A stretch of DNA of 64,000 nt from Drosophila persimilis (taxonomy: Eukaryota > Arthropoda > Insecta > Diptera > Drosophilidae). This document shows, piece by piece, positions 34,590 through 46,762 of this stretch. Made by a program: the position numbers and the translations under genes. Under the pieces are notes generated by a model that ran no database searches, was not told the origin of the DNA, and worked only from the letters and a program-made list of their open reading frames with translations. The stretch covers positions 20,982,001-21,046,000 of the forward strand of contig NW_020825289.1 of assembly GCF_003286085.1 (NCBI RefSeq). The letters run 5' to 3'. Each line of letters opens with the position of its first letter. The first letter of the stretch is position 1.

Positions 34590-35880
34590 TGCCTACGATA
34601 TGTGGAGCGACAACAGCGAAAAATGCTATAAATTTATCTCCGCTTAGATTTATTGATAGACAGTCCGGCAAATTTATGTAAACGATTGAGACAGCTTTTT
34701 TTTTTGTGCGCTTTGCTTTGCTTTTTTTGCTTTTTGTTGGTTGAAACGTGCGAAACGGTACATGGGAAATTTGTTCAACTTTTATTTGTCGCACTCGAAA
34801 AGTGGACCAGTCGGGGGTTCGGTGTGGAGGGGCTGCGAGGGGTGGGACAGACAGGGCCAGACAGGGCCAGACAGAGAGTGCGGATGGATTGGGATGAAAT
34901 ACTAAGGGTTTGGGTTTACTAGAGCTATTCCTAGGGCCTGTTCTGTGTGGAAGGGGGGGAGGGGTACTTGGCAATCAGGCAAGTTCCATCTGTGCTCGTT
35001 ATCTGTATCTCTCGGAGTGGAGTGCTCGCTATTCCTGTCTCTGTTCCGCACCGATGATCCCATCTCGTACAGGGAATACATTCGTATTAATATATCAAAA
35101 GCCAACCATTAGATTTCTTTCATTCGCTTCCGCCTTTGGCCAAGAATTGCAAATGTATCTTCTAAGCCACAGATAAACCAATTAAAGATGCATAAATTAT
35201 GTGGCACAAAGGAAGCAATTTATTTTAGATACAAATACAAATACAAATAATGTGAGGAAAAAAGAAACTGCTGCATCAACTGGTTTTTGTTTTTGTTTTT
35301 GTTTTTTTTTCGGATGCCAGGCTGTTTATTAACCTGTTAACAGTTCTTTGAGGCCCCTCCCCCCACCCCTCACCCCTAGAGCCCCTCCCTTGGCCAGTGC
35401 CTGCCTCGCAAATGAATGGGGAAATGCACATAAATAAAAGATAAGTCGAGCAAAGAGCATAACAAACGTTTGCATTTCCGGCTAATAAAACAGGGCCAAG
35501 ATAGAGCGGCAGAGAGGCAGGGGATTGGGATCCAGAGAGAGCGAGGGAGAGAGAGAGGGAGAGAGAGGGGCCCTCTCCCGTTTGGGGCATTAGTTGCTTT
35601 TATAAATATTCATGAAGATGGCATAATAAAAATATGTCTAAAACAAGACACAACGAAAGGCCCACGCCATGGAAGCCGCAGCGTTAGATGCTCTAAAAGG
35701 TGCTGAAGGAGGCTTTGAGATGGAACCATAAATTCAGCCATAGATCTGTATATCCAAGTACCATTTTATTGTATTTTTTTTGATTTGTTCTTAGTTCTTA
35801 ACTCATTTTTTATGCACTCAATTACAATATTTTTTTGTGGTTTACGATTGATTTATTTATTATTTTCATTTAATTATTAT

Positions 35881-35967
35881 TTATATTTATTTATTATTTA
35901 TATTTATTTATTATTTATATTTATTTATTATTTATATTTATTTATTATTTATATTTATTTATTATTA
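35881..35967. repeat. 17-bp AT-only tandem repeat, five copies
   Basis: The unit TTATATTTATTTATTAT repeats five times without a break. The flanks are TTTATT-rich degenerate sequence. Confidence 0.85.
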
Positions 35968-36515
35968 TTTTTTTTTATTATTGATTTATTTATTTTTTAT
36001 TTATTTATTTGTATCTTAGTTTTTTCTTTGTTATTTAATCTTTTTTTTTTTACATATACATTTTATTATTATATTTTAATAATTTCGAAATTTTCTCTAG
36101 TGAAAATATGCGCTCAAAATTCGAATACCCTACTGAAATTAGTTAACAGAAGAATGCCCGCTAAGAGGGAGGGGTGGGGGGTAGAATTTATGGCGAAACG
36201 TAGAAGCAGCGCCAGCGACAAGCAGAGAACTTCGTTCAACTCAAATTAATTAAAGCAACGTACGAGCAGGCAGTGGAAACATTTTACGTGTTTCCATGTG
36301 TGGATGGATGCATTTGGCTTCCTAGTGTTGCACAGCCCCCCTCACCCCACCCTACCACTCCCCACCACCACAGTGCCCTGTCCCCTGCGTTGGCTAATTA
36401 TTCATTCATGACATGTTGAATGCACACACACACACAGTGGCAGGGGCAGGGGCAGGGGAAGGGGAAGTGCACTGTCGAGCATTATTTACAAAAGTTTTGC
36501 AGCACTTGCGCTAAA

Positions 36516-36530
36516 GTATCTGACAGATAC
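36516..36530. promoter_or_regulatory. GTATCT-N3-AGATAC palindrome 7
   Basis: Perfect six-base arms around GAC, directly followed by GTA. The farthest distal site found. Confidence 0.4.
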
Positions 36531-37202
36531 GTAGGCACATGAACACACGTACGAGAGGCCGAGAGAGAGAGAGAGAGAGAGGGAGTTGGGGGGATCGAGA
36601 GAGAACCCTGGCAAAGAGCATTAAAGCGTCAACGTGCCGCTCACGTCCATCCATGACTCGTCCCCGGACCAGGTCCAGCTGAGCGCAAAAAGAAAAAAAA
36701 ACCTAAAACGAGTTGCAGCAGAAGGAACAACGACCTGTCCCCCCCCCTCCCTCCGTGCCTCCCCTGCCTGGCTCCCCCCCTGCATGTGGCCGCCTGTCGC
36801 CTGTGCAACCTGCTAATAGCTTGTTTCGCCGTCGCTACAAATTAACTTTGGCTCTCTTCCGCACTGCCACTGGCACTGCCTCGGTCCTGCCTCTGTCCTG
36901 CCACTGCCACTGCCACACTCTGCACTCCTGCACTCCTCTCTGGGCTGCTGGGCCCTGGCTCTGGCTCTGGGGCTGCAAATTACACTATTTTTCACTTGGC
37001 CAGAGAGCACCAAAGCGCCTGCACAGTGCTTCCGCTGCCATGGGGGAAACGCAAGGAATACGAGTATGCAAAGTATTTTCTCTTTGTTTTTGGCTTCTTG
37101 GAAGCGACTTTTGCGCGTCGCCAACGGATCGAAAAGTAAGCCAAAGATTGTTGGATTCTGGGCACAGACGAAGCCGATTGGGCAGCGAATCGAGGTACCA
37201 GT

Positions 37203-37293
37203 ACCCCAAAGCCGCACCCCAAAGCCGCACCCCAAAGCCCCACCCCAAAGCACCACCCCAAAGCACCACCCCAAAGCCCCACCCCAAAGCCCC
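37203..37293. repeat. 13-bp tandem repeat, seven copies
   Basis: The unit ACCCCAAAGCMSC repeats seven times with few changes. Because 13 is not a multiple of three and the unit lacks stops, it creates spurious open frames on both strands. The minus strand has a GGGG run in every unit, so G-quadruplex formation is possible. Confidence 0.9.
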
Positions 37294-39605
37294 ACCACAC
37301 CAAAAAGGAATTTTTTTCTTGGTTGATCCCTGAAGATTCATTCCTGAATTTCCCGGAACATCCACTGGCTGGTTCCACTGTACAGCAATGCGGCGGCCGT
37401 GTGAAATATTCAAAGAGCTGTGGAGCTGTGGAGCTGTGGAGCTGGGGAGCTGGGGAGCTGTGGAGCTGAAGAGCAGGGCAAACGGCGAAAAAAGCGTCAA
37501 ACGGATGTGGATGATGTGTCGCGTCGTCTCGCTCTCTCTCACACACAAAACGCAACGCAATGCACTCGGGCTGTCGGAAGTATTGCAACAGGAAGAGGCG
37601 ACAGAAAAAACCGCAGCTCTTGGCAGGGCCACCGCCTCGACTCCGGCCAGGATAAGAGCGCTTAAAGTCGCACATTTAGTGACAGTTTTTCTGGATTTGC
37701 ATGGCGGCCCCGACAACGACGCTGACAAGGCGGCAGTCATGGGTTTGTCATGATTAATGCGTGGACCAGAGAAGAGGGAGTGCGGGGGAGCGTGGGGGTG
37801 AGAGGCAGGCCGAAAAAGTGGGTCAATTTGCCACCAACGTGCCACGGATGCGGGTCAACATCTCGAGACGAGAGGACAGGCTGGGCTCTTATCAGAAGGA
37901 AGCCGCACATTTCTAGGGGCGGCGGCATGCTTAAAGATGGAAAATCCCAAGGAAAATGTGGGATAATTTAATCCTTTGAATCTTTTTGGGCACAGACCTC
38001 ACGGGAAAGACTTTTTCCTTTTTTGGGATCTGTTTAAAGTTTAAAGTTGGTTTCGTGTTGGCTGCAGATTTATCTGGCGTTTATCTGGCGTAGATTGAAA
38101 ACGCATCCGCCAGATACCAGATACAGATGCCGGGCCGGGCCGCTTAATGAGCTGCGTTCTCGATGCTAACTTTTGACATTTGCCAACACGAGAAAACGAG
38201 TAAATTAAATGTGCAAAAAGTACAACATATAACGTGCAACAAAATGTGGCAGTGGCAGTGGCAGTGCGTGCATTGAGTTCTGGCTGGATCGGAGGGGAGG
38301 GAGGTAGAGTCTGGGGGTCTGGGGCTCTGGAGCTTGGACCATGTTTGGCCTCGGGGCAACAACGAGACTGAAATTGCATGCAATTGCCGGGCTTGCCACT
38401 CTGCCCCACTCGGAATCGCACTCTTCCGCCCTGCCTGCCGCGCCCCCCTCCCCCCAGCCAGGGGTCCCACCAATAGCCATTTACCATTTACCATTTGCCA
38501 TGTGTGCAAAAGTCTTTTTTCCTTCGCCTAATATACCCTTCAAGAGGGGCTCTAACGATCGGGCAGGAGATTGGGGAGGCAGGGAGATGCTGGGATTTGT
38601 TATGTCTAGAAGAAAGCTTTCTTTTCAAGGAATTCTTTGGGATTTTCCCCTTCTTTGGGGTGTTTTGTGATCACAAATCTGCGATATATTAAAATATAGA
38701 AACCTTTCAGGAAAGATCCTCCTTAGGTGGCATCATCCTGGGATTAATGCACATATTTTTGGCATAAACAAGGTATTGATTTTTGTTTGAGAAAATTTTA
38801 AGATCTCTAAAGATATTCCAATCAAAAGATACAAATATTATACTCACATATCAAGATCGAAGAAATTATTAGAAATTGTTAAAATCGCTTAAATTTCTAT
38901 TAATTATTAATGGAATTAATTTTGTAAATAAATAAAAATATTTAAACAATTTCAAAATAAAAATAATTAAAGTTAATTAAATTAAAAATTAAAAAATAAA
39001 TCTTTGAGTGTATCTAAGGATTCGGTTCTCCGTTCGATCTCATTTTGTTGCTGTATTTCTGTATTTTATTTTCGTATTTTGTGTGTTTTTGCTTTTTGTT
39101 TTTTGTTTTATTTGTTTTTCTTGTTTTGTTGCTAAAAGGCAGGGGCATTAAAATTTAAATAGCATTTTCGCCTGCGATGCGATGCGAACGAGTGAAAATT
39201 CTTTTTTCATGAACACAATGCAGCGGCGAAAATGCTAATCAGTTTTTGGTCGAGGGGCAACATGGCCGTGCCACATGAGCAGATTTTCCCGGCCGAATGT
39301 TTATTGCCATTAATCAGAAACGAAATCAGAATCCAGAAACGGAATCCAGAATCCAGAATCCAGTGGGGGGTGGAGGAGGGGGGGCATCAAGTTCATTGGC
39401 ACCTCTCCCCCTCCCTCTCTCTCTCTGGCCCTCTCTGGCGCTCTCTTTCTCTTGCTGGGTGCACACGGAATGGGAATTTAATTAAAAATTCAACAAGATA
39501 TAAAATTTGTAAATATAATTTACACTGGGCCTCCCCCCCCAGACCCCCCGCCCCGCCCCCAGTCGCCACTTTACGGTTATGCAATGCACTCGGATGGTAA
39601 CCGTA

Positions 39606-39639
<34 letters not shown>

Positions 39640-40132
39640 CATATAGAATTTCAGATTGCATTAACACTCGAGAGGGTGTGTCTGTGTGGGGGGGGGCTTT
39701 GTTTGAGGCCCTCGAGGGCGCATCAGAATCAACAAATCAGGAAAAGCGGAAGGAAGTTGGTGGCAAGGGGGGAAAGGGGGTAAACATTGGAGGGGAAAAT
39801 GCGTACACTTCGGTCAAGGGTTACCATTCGGGGTCAAGGGTGGGTCCAGTTACTTTCGAGAGACCCTTCTGATAGTTCTAGGACTCAAGTCCTTCCCATG
39901 CCCATGCCATCCTTCCCTACCATCCTTAAGAGGTGCAGCCGAGGACAGCGGAATTACTGCCACCCCGAGGGATAGCCCCCGTCGTTTGAGATACTTTTCT
40001 GGCACTCTGGCAGCTCTCACAGTTCCAGAGCAACAATTGCCGTAATTTAAGCTTTTAATCTGCCATCAAAAGATCGATAATTAAACCAATAAACTTACCT
40101 CTTGGTCTGCTTAGTCCTAGCCCCTTGCCCCT

Positions 40133-40156
40133 CCCCCCCCCCCCCCCCCCCCCCCC
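40133..40156. repeat. C24 homopolymer
   Basis: An uninterrupted run of cytosines. Its length is likely uncertain in the assembly. Confidence 0.85.
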
Positions 40157-40931
40157 TTTGTGGAGGTGCTATAAGCTGTGTCTTTAACAACTGACAAGAA
40201 AATCTCAATCAATTCCCAATCAAAGGGAAACTTTTCCTTGAGGCTCTTGAAAGCCCTTCGCGTCGCTCTGCCACAAATAGTTGAAGTGCACCACAGATGC
40301 TAGTGGCTGCCTTAGAACTGACCAACCCAAGGGGAATCCCTCCCTCCCTCCCTCCCGCCGACTGTGGAGTGAACTTTAACGAAGTTTCCACTTTGAAGCC
40401 CTCTCTCTCTGGCCGTCTCTCTGTCGTTTTTGGCCCAGACAAATTTTAATCACATTCTAATTAGGAGAAAAACTACGTCGAAAGAGGGCAGGGACTGTCA
40501 CTGGCTGAACCTTTGCTGCAAAAGCTTAATAAGGAAATCAATTAATAACAAACGATGCAGCAGCAATTTCCCGAGATACTTGTGGAGGAACTAGAGCCAG
40601 GACGGGCGGGCAGGGACGAGCGGGGAGGGACGGGCGGGGATGGTAGTTTACTGTCTGTCTAATAGATTTCGAAATTAAAGTTTGTGTCGGGACAAAGTCA
40701 GGCGAAACGACATTGGCTTGGGCTTGACTTGAACAACAAGTTGGCTGCAAGTTGAAAAAGATACAAAGATACACAGTTACAAGAACGAGATACAAACACA
40801 GACAACGACGATGGAGACGACGATGGAGACGACGACGACGACAATGCCGTGAAGTTGCGCGACTACATGGCATTGCACTCAGAGAGGAGGCAGGAGGCAG
40901 GAGGATGGAGTCCCAGTGGCAGATGGAGGGG

Positions 40932-40968
<37 letters not shown>

Positions 40969-41219
40969 AAAAAGAAGAAAAACTTCCGTAAACAACGACA
41001 GGGCCCTCTGCCTGGCAGCAAGATTTTAAAATTAGAAACGACCGAGAAATAGATACACCGAAAAAAAGCAGGAAAAGAAGAGAGAAAACCCCCCCCCCCC
41101 ACCAAAAAAAAAAAGGAAAAACCAGAAAAGCAGAAGGAAAAGAAGAAGAAGAAGAATGAGAAGCAGAACCAACTGGAAAATGAAAATAAAATTCGTCTGC
41201 GAAGCGGTAGAAAAGTAGA

Positions 41220-41222
<3 letters not shown>

Positions 41223-41250
<28 letters not shown>
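41223..41250. repeat. G28 homopolymer
   Basis: An uninterrupted run of guanines followed by TTG and a short GT tract. Its length is likely uncertain in the assembly. Confidence 0.85.
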
Positions 41251-43402
41251 TTGTCTCTGTGTGTGTGTGGGAATAACGAGGAACATTTGACTGGGGAATA
41301 CTTGCGTCTGCCTCGTACTCCTCCTTGTACTCCTCCCTGTGCCTCCCCCTTCAATGTATCTATCGTCTATGCCACTGCCGTCGCCGCCTTGGGGGCCAAA
41401 ATGCAGGCGAGCAGGCAGCAGGCAGCAGGCAGCAGCAGAGAGGCAATCAAACAACTGAGGCATGACAACTTCATGCCAGGAGCAGGAGCAAGATGCTGCC
41501 AATGATGATGATGATGTGGCAGGGGCAGGGGGCAGAGGCAGGGGGCACGCTTCAGCTTTAACCATCGGTTTATTTGACGAACGAGCCAAGACCGACGGCA
41601 GACAAGCGACAACGGCACATGACACAAAAATTAAATAAACAAAATTATGGACCAACCCGGGCCTGCCCCCCCGCCCCCCTGCCCCCTGTCCCCCTCTCTA
41701 GACCGTACTCAGACCTCAGATAAGTGTAATATATGGGAGCTCTTGAGATTGAAACCCCCGGGAGAGCGGCGAGAGGCAGAGGGAGAGCAAATCAAAATAA
41801 ACACAGAGACACACGCACACACACACACACAGAGAGAATGTTGATTCCCGAATTGTTGTATTTGTCAGATAAACAATTGAGGGAGTTCTTCCCCCTACCC
41901 CCCCACCACCGTCCCCCTTCCTCTGGCACTGCGTGGAAGCGTGAAGCGCCAGGGGAGATGATGTGGTGCCTGGCAAGAGGAGTGCCGTGCCGTGCCGTGG
42001 CATGCCCCAAAGGGCGGACTTCGCAGAAGTCGAGGAATTAGCAAAATTGAAGTATAAATCGTCTTGGAAGTGAGGCATTAGGATAGCGGGATAAAAGAGA
42101 CACGCGAGAGGCTGCTGAGAGACCAAGGAGTGGGTGGGAGATCTACATATATATAATAGCGAAAGAAAGGCATTCAAGACGAGTAGCGATGGGTTTGATG
42201 GGTGCTAATCCCACAAGAAAGCCGGGAGATTAAGGTCTAGGAATGATTAGAACACCCTGCAGAGGATAATAGAGGGAAAAACTGATCAGTTCTTGGAAAT
42301 ATGATATCTCTCTCCGATGATTTCCCATCTCAAAGGCACCCTGGAAATCTGTCCAATGATCAAATCATTTACCCTCAATTTTGCAACTATTTTGATTGCT
42401 GAGTGGCCCGGCATTCCTGCCACATGCCACGGCAGCAGCAGCAGCAAGCATTTAAGACCGTCTCCATCAGCGGCATCTTATCAGGAAAATGAGTGAAAAA
42501 TTATCAGAAGAGGAGCCATCAAGAAGTCGAGTTTTATTCTATTTGAAGTTTCCGTGCGGCAAGTGGCAAGCGGCAAGTGGCAAGCGAAGTGTGCTGCCTC
42601 TGCCTCTCCCCATCCACACTTTTCCACTTTTCCACTCTTCCTCTGCTGTTTCCAGTCTCTCAGCAACAGGCTAAATGGCTGTTTGCAATTTTCACAAAAC
42701 AATTTCCATTACTGCCCCGCAATGGGTCCACCCCGCCACCCCCTGCCATGCCCTGCCATGCCGTGGCGTGCCCTTTAGACCTCCACGACGCGCGACTCGT
42801 GTGTTGCCACTCAATAAAAATATGCTTTATGAATTAATGAAAGGAAAATGTTTACAAGAAGAAAAGCGACAGAAAAGCGACAGAAGAGCGGAATAGCCAA
42901 AAGAGAAGTGACTCGAGTGTGCGAGAGTATCTGTATCTGTGTGTGTGTGTTGGAGTTGTATCTGTGTGGCAAAGTGCTTAATTTTTACAGCTGTTGGCTC
43001 ACATGACGATGGGGCATCCAAGACAGGTTTCTTCTTTACAACAAAACAACAACTTTGCTGACAGATAAAAAACTGAGAGATACTTTTAACAGTATATAGA
43101 TATTAGCAAAAGATAGTTTCAGTTTTATGGCGCATTCAATCTAATCGCTTGGCAATTAATGAACATCTAATGGAACATCTAAATTTCATAGTCTTTGTTT
43201 TTTATAGGCATTGCATTCTGCAAGTGCCATCAATTTTATTTTTATTAATTTGTGGCATACAAAAAAACACCACGGAGGAGGGGGAATGGATAGAGGTTTT
43301 CCACCAGAAAGTATTTATTTAATTGGTTTTTATTCGAGGGGAAAAAATGCCAAACAGATTTTCGAGTTTTAAGTGATTTTTTGTTTTTGGGAATAAAAGG
43401 GG

Positions 43403-43852
43403 CTTCAAATCCTACAGAATGTTATTTTACGATGGAAATGAACCCCTCATTCGATGGCTTTCGTTGTGTACAGCACCAATCGGCGCTTTCGGATGAGCGG
43501 AACGAAGGAACGAAGCGCCTGTCGGTTTTCGTGGACTTGAATCATCCTGAAACTGAAAGCAAGGGCTATAAAGTACCCAGATCTTGCCTGAGGAATGGTT
43601 GGAATACCTGGATGGTTCGGGGTACTTCGTGGTACTTCGCCTGTGACCGCTGCCTAATCGGCTCCGGGCTGCTTGGGGCCGCTCAGTCGGTCCCCTGAAA
43701 CCAACAACAAAGCACACAATCTTTGGCGAGGCGCAGGAGAGACGCAGTCCGAAGATTCCAAATTCTAGTGAATCTTTATTTTAAGATGGAAATGAAACCC
43801 AAAATTGATTCCGTTCATTCCACAAGACTCGTCCTGCATCTGAAACTGAAGC
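43403..43852. repeat. Diverged direct duplication
   Basis: The block at 43403-43446 and the block at 43755-43800 agree at most positions (shared TATTTTA.GATGGAAATGAA.CCC), and a second shared word, CATC(C)TGAAACTGAA, follows each (about 43543 and 43838). The distances differ by about 60 bp, so one copy has lost or gained sequence. Origin unknown. Confidence 0.45.
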
Positions 43853-46674
43853 TGAGACGATTCATCCCAGAGGATTTTTCTCTCTCTCTCTCTTTGTTTC
43901 CCTTTCTTTGGGATGTGGCTGGTTTTTTGCCCTCTTTGTGGCTTAGCCACTCCCTGGGGGCATCAATCTTCTCTCTTTCTGTGCCACACCTTGGAAGGAG
44001 TTCACTGAATGCTCAACTTACAGCGTGATAAATTCATGCAACACAAGATCACAGGCAGATACCGGAGGAGGAGGCACGGGGGGGAGCGAGGGGGGAGCCT
44101 CGATAGTGAAACGGAAATTGATTTCTGGCTAGGGCTAGGGCCAGTGCCAGAGCGGAAATGATTGCATCACCTAAAAGAGCCACGTGCCACACACACACAC
44201 AGTGCCACCCGTTGCACGTTGCAGGGGCCTGGCCTGGCCGTCTGCCCGTCTGGCCGTTGAGTTTTTTGTGTTTTTGTTGCATGCAAATTGCGTCAAATTG
44301 CATATTTCCGGTGGCAGTGCGTAAATATTTTATGCTTCATTTTGTCTTCGGGTCTAGGCAAGTGAATTATGGCTAATTACAGGCCCAGACCGGGCCCGGC
44401 CAGGCCGGAGCAAAAGAAACTTGGCCAAGAAGCAGGCCCCTTCCCTGCCCTACCGACAGGGTGGGGGAGGGGGGGGAGCAGTCAAGCACATCGGCCACAT
44501 CGAGCCATGGGCCATGGGCCCTGGCAATCATCCCCCCAGGGCGCTATAATGCGGTCTGCAGCGTCGTCTCCGTTGTCGTTCTCGTGGGCCACACTTCTCG
44601 GGTTACAAGAGTTGAATTTTCATTTGGCTTTGCCGCATGCCTCATGCCTCTTGCCCCCTGCCCCCTGCCTCAAGCCGGCCGCCGCTTGGTTAATTTATAC
44701 CTTTATACACCGCACCATTGTTGCCAGTCGCTCTGTGGTCGCTCTGGGGTTTCCCTTTCAAGAGTCCAAGACTTGCAGCTCCCCCCTCTTGCAACATTTG
44801 ATTTAGTGGCACGGTCGAGGTAATTTAGATTTGTGGTCGCCGCCATTCGAGCTTCCACATGGATTTCTATTACTTTTCCGAGAACTTCTTTTCCGTAACA
44901 GACCAGAAGACCCGCCCCCATAGTTGCTGCCGCTTGAAGATGTTGCACGAAGAAACTGTTTTTAATTTCCTTTTCCACAGTTCATTGTCGCCGGCTGGAC
45001 CTTTGATAAGAAAAAGTGGCCAAAGGGTTCAGGGAGTTTGTGTTTCCTGGCCAGCTTCTTGGGCGCCGATAAGAGGCTTAATGAGGCATTAAAAAGGGCT
45101 GTATTTGGGCCTTATTTAAGGGCACTTTGGGGGATCATTGAAGGCCACAGTTCCTTGAACTCCGCCTCGAATCAACTGCATCTCTCGGTGGACACCGTGG
45201 ACACTGACTGCCCCTCCAATCGTCCAATTAGTCATCGAGTCACTCGAGAGGAGCCCCGCGCGCTCTGGGCAAATACAGAGCTTCCTTTCAACTGAAATTC
45301 CCCCTCTCTTTCTCCACTTTTTGTTGCAGGTAAGACAGACAGAAACTGGTGGAAATATTTCTGCCTGGCAGCGTTAATTTGGTCTAATTTGCAAGGCATG
45401 CAGTGGGCATTGGACATGGCTCCACCGCTCTGTCCCTCTCTCTGCATCTGTGTCTTTGCCTCTGGTTCTGGGGCAGGCACTCCCTGGAGTAAGACTCTGC
45501 TTCCACTGGCGGCTACTGTTTAATGGCCAGCTGGAGTCGAGTCCGAGAGAGCAAGGAAGCGAGGGAGCGAGAGAGCGACTCCATTCTCAATATCAACAGG
45601 TAACAGCACCACGAAAAAACCCGCCGAGTATTTGCATTTCCCATTATTATTATTATTGCAGTTGCAGTTGCAGTTGCAGCTGTTTGCGGCTGCCTCCTTG
45701 TGTTGCAACTTCCTTGGGCAGCAGCAGCGGAGTGGCAGGGAGACGGCGGCCGAGTGCTAATGACTATTCGACGCCGGGCAGTCCCTGAATTTGTGCACCC
45801 TGGGAGCGTGTGAAAATTTCTGTTTTTGGTTCCTCTCCCTCTCTTCCCCTCTCCACTCCCCACTCCCCACTCTTTCGCTTTGTTTTGTGTGCTTCTCTGT
45901 GGCACAGCAATTTGTTGCAGCCACGTAATACATGCGTCGTTGGCCAAAGGGCGACTCCGGGTGATTTTCAGGTGGCCAAAGGCCGAAGGCAAATTGTTAA
46001 TGAAGTTGTCTGCCGCCACAACGAGGGGTAGGGGTGGCACAGAGGCTGTCAGGGCAACGGAGAAGGGGGGAGGGGAGAGTGCAGTGTTGCACTTTCTTAA
46101 TGAAGGTTGCTCTGCCGCAGGATGTGCGGATGGCAGATTTATGCACTCCCCCCAGCCCCCCAGCCCCCCAGCTCTTGAACTTTATTTAGAGAAAATTCTG
46201 TGGAAATTGTCTTAATGCTTTGCCTTTGATTTGATTGCTTTTGGAGAAGTGTTTTCTTTCACGAAAGATACATTTTCCCTGCTAATTGTTTCACAATTTT
46301 GTCGAAATATTGATCACAGATGAACATTTAACGAGTGGTTTTCCTCTTGAATGGAAGTTGCTTCATTCCTGTCCTGAATATTCCTCGAAAATGTTTCCCA
46401 TTTGTTTGGGAAATGCCTTTTCCAGGGACTTGCCCTGGACTGGTTTGGGAATTCAATTTCCTGCCCATTTCATTCGACAGGCATGATCTTTTCATTCCTA
46501 GGATTTGCCTTCTGTTGCGGAGAATCCATTAAAAATATTTCGCTTCATTTATCTGAAGCGATTGGCCGGGGCCCAGAGCTTAATGCCAATCAAATGGCGG
46601 CAGGAGTCGGGCTCCGAGCAGGAGTTGAGTCCTGAAGCAGCAGTCTGTGTGTCTCTGGAGTGAAAGGAGCAGTG

Positions 46675-46762
46675 GCAGGGGCAGGAGCAGGGGCAGGAGC
46701 AGGGGCAGGAGCAGGGGCAGGAGCAGGGGCAGGAGCAGGGGCAGGGGCAGGGGCAGGGGCAG
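46675..46762. repeat. 12-bp GGGGCAGGAGCA minisatellite
   Basis: About seven units of GGGGCAGGAGCA grading into GGGGCA hexamers. The minus strand reads as a Pro-Ala repeat in one frame, which is a by-product of the repeat. The G-rich strand may form a quadruplex. Confidence 0.9.

Larger units (their letters stand above)
26436..35880 (+). other. Long intron, stretch without recognised genes
   Basis: No exon or gene is supported. The stretch contains GTATCT units at 27629-27660, adjoining CT and GT tracts near 28709-28742, GCCACT hexamers at 31175-31224, CAA units near 33465-33486, a 56-bp AC tract at 34531-34586, and polypurine or poly-G runs near 32692-32707. Confidence 0.5.

Noticed and set aside
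36985..37845. Minus-strand open frame of 286 codons
   Set aside because: Its long length comes from the stop-free 13-bp repeat and other simple repeats; the translation is low complexity without a recognisable domain.
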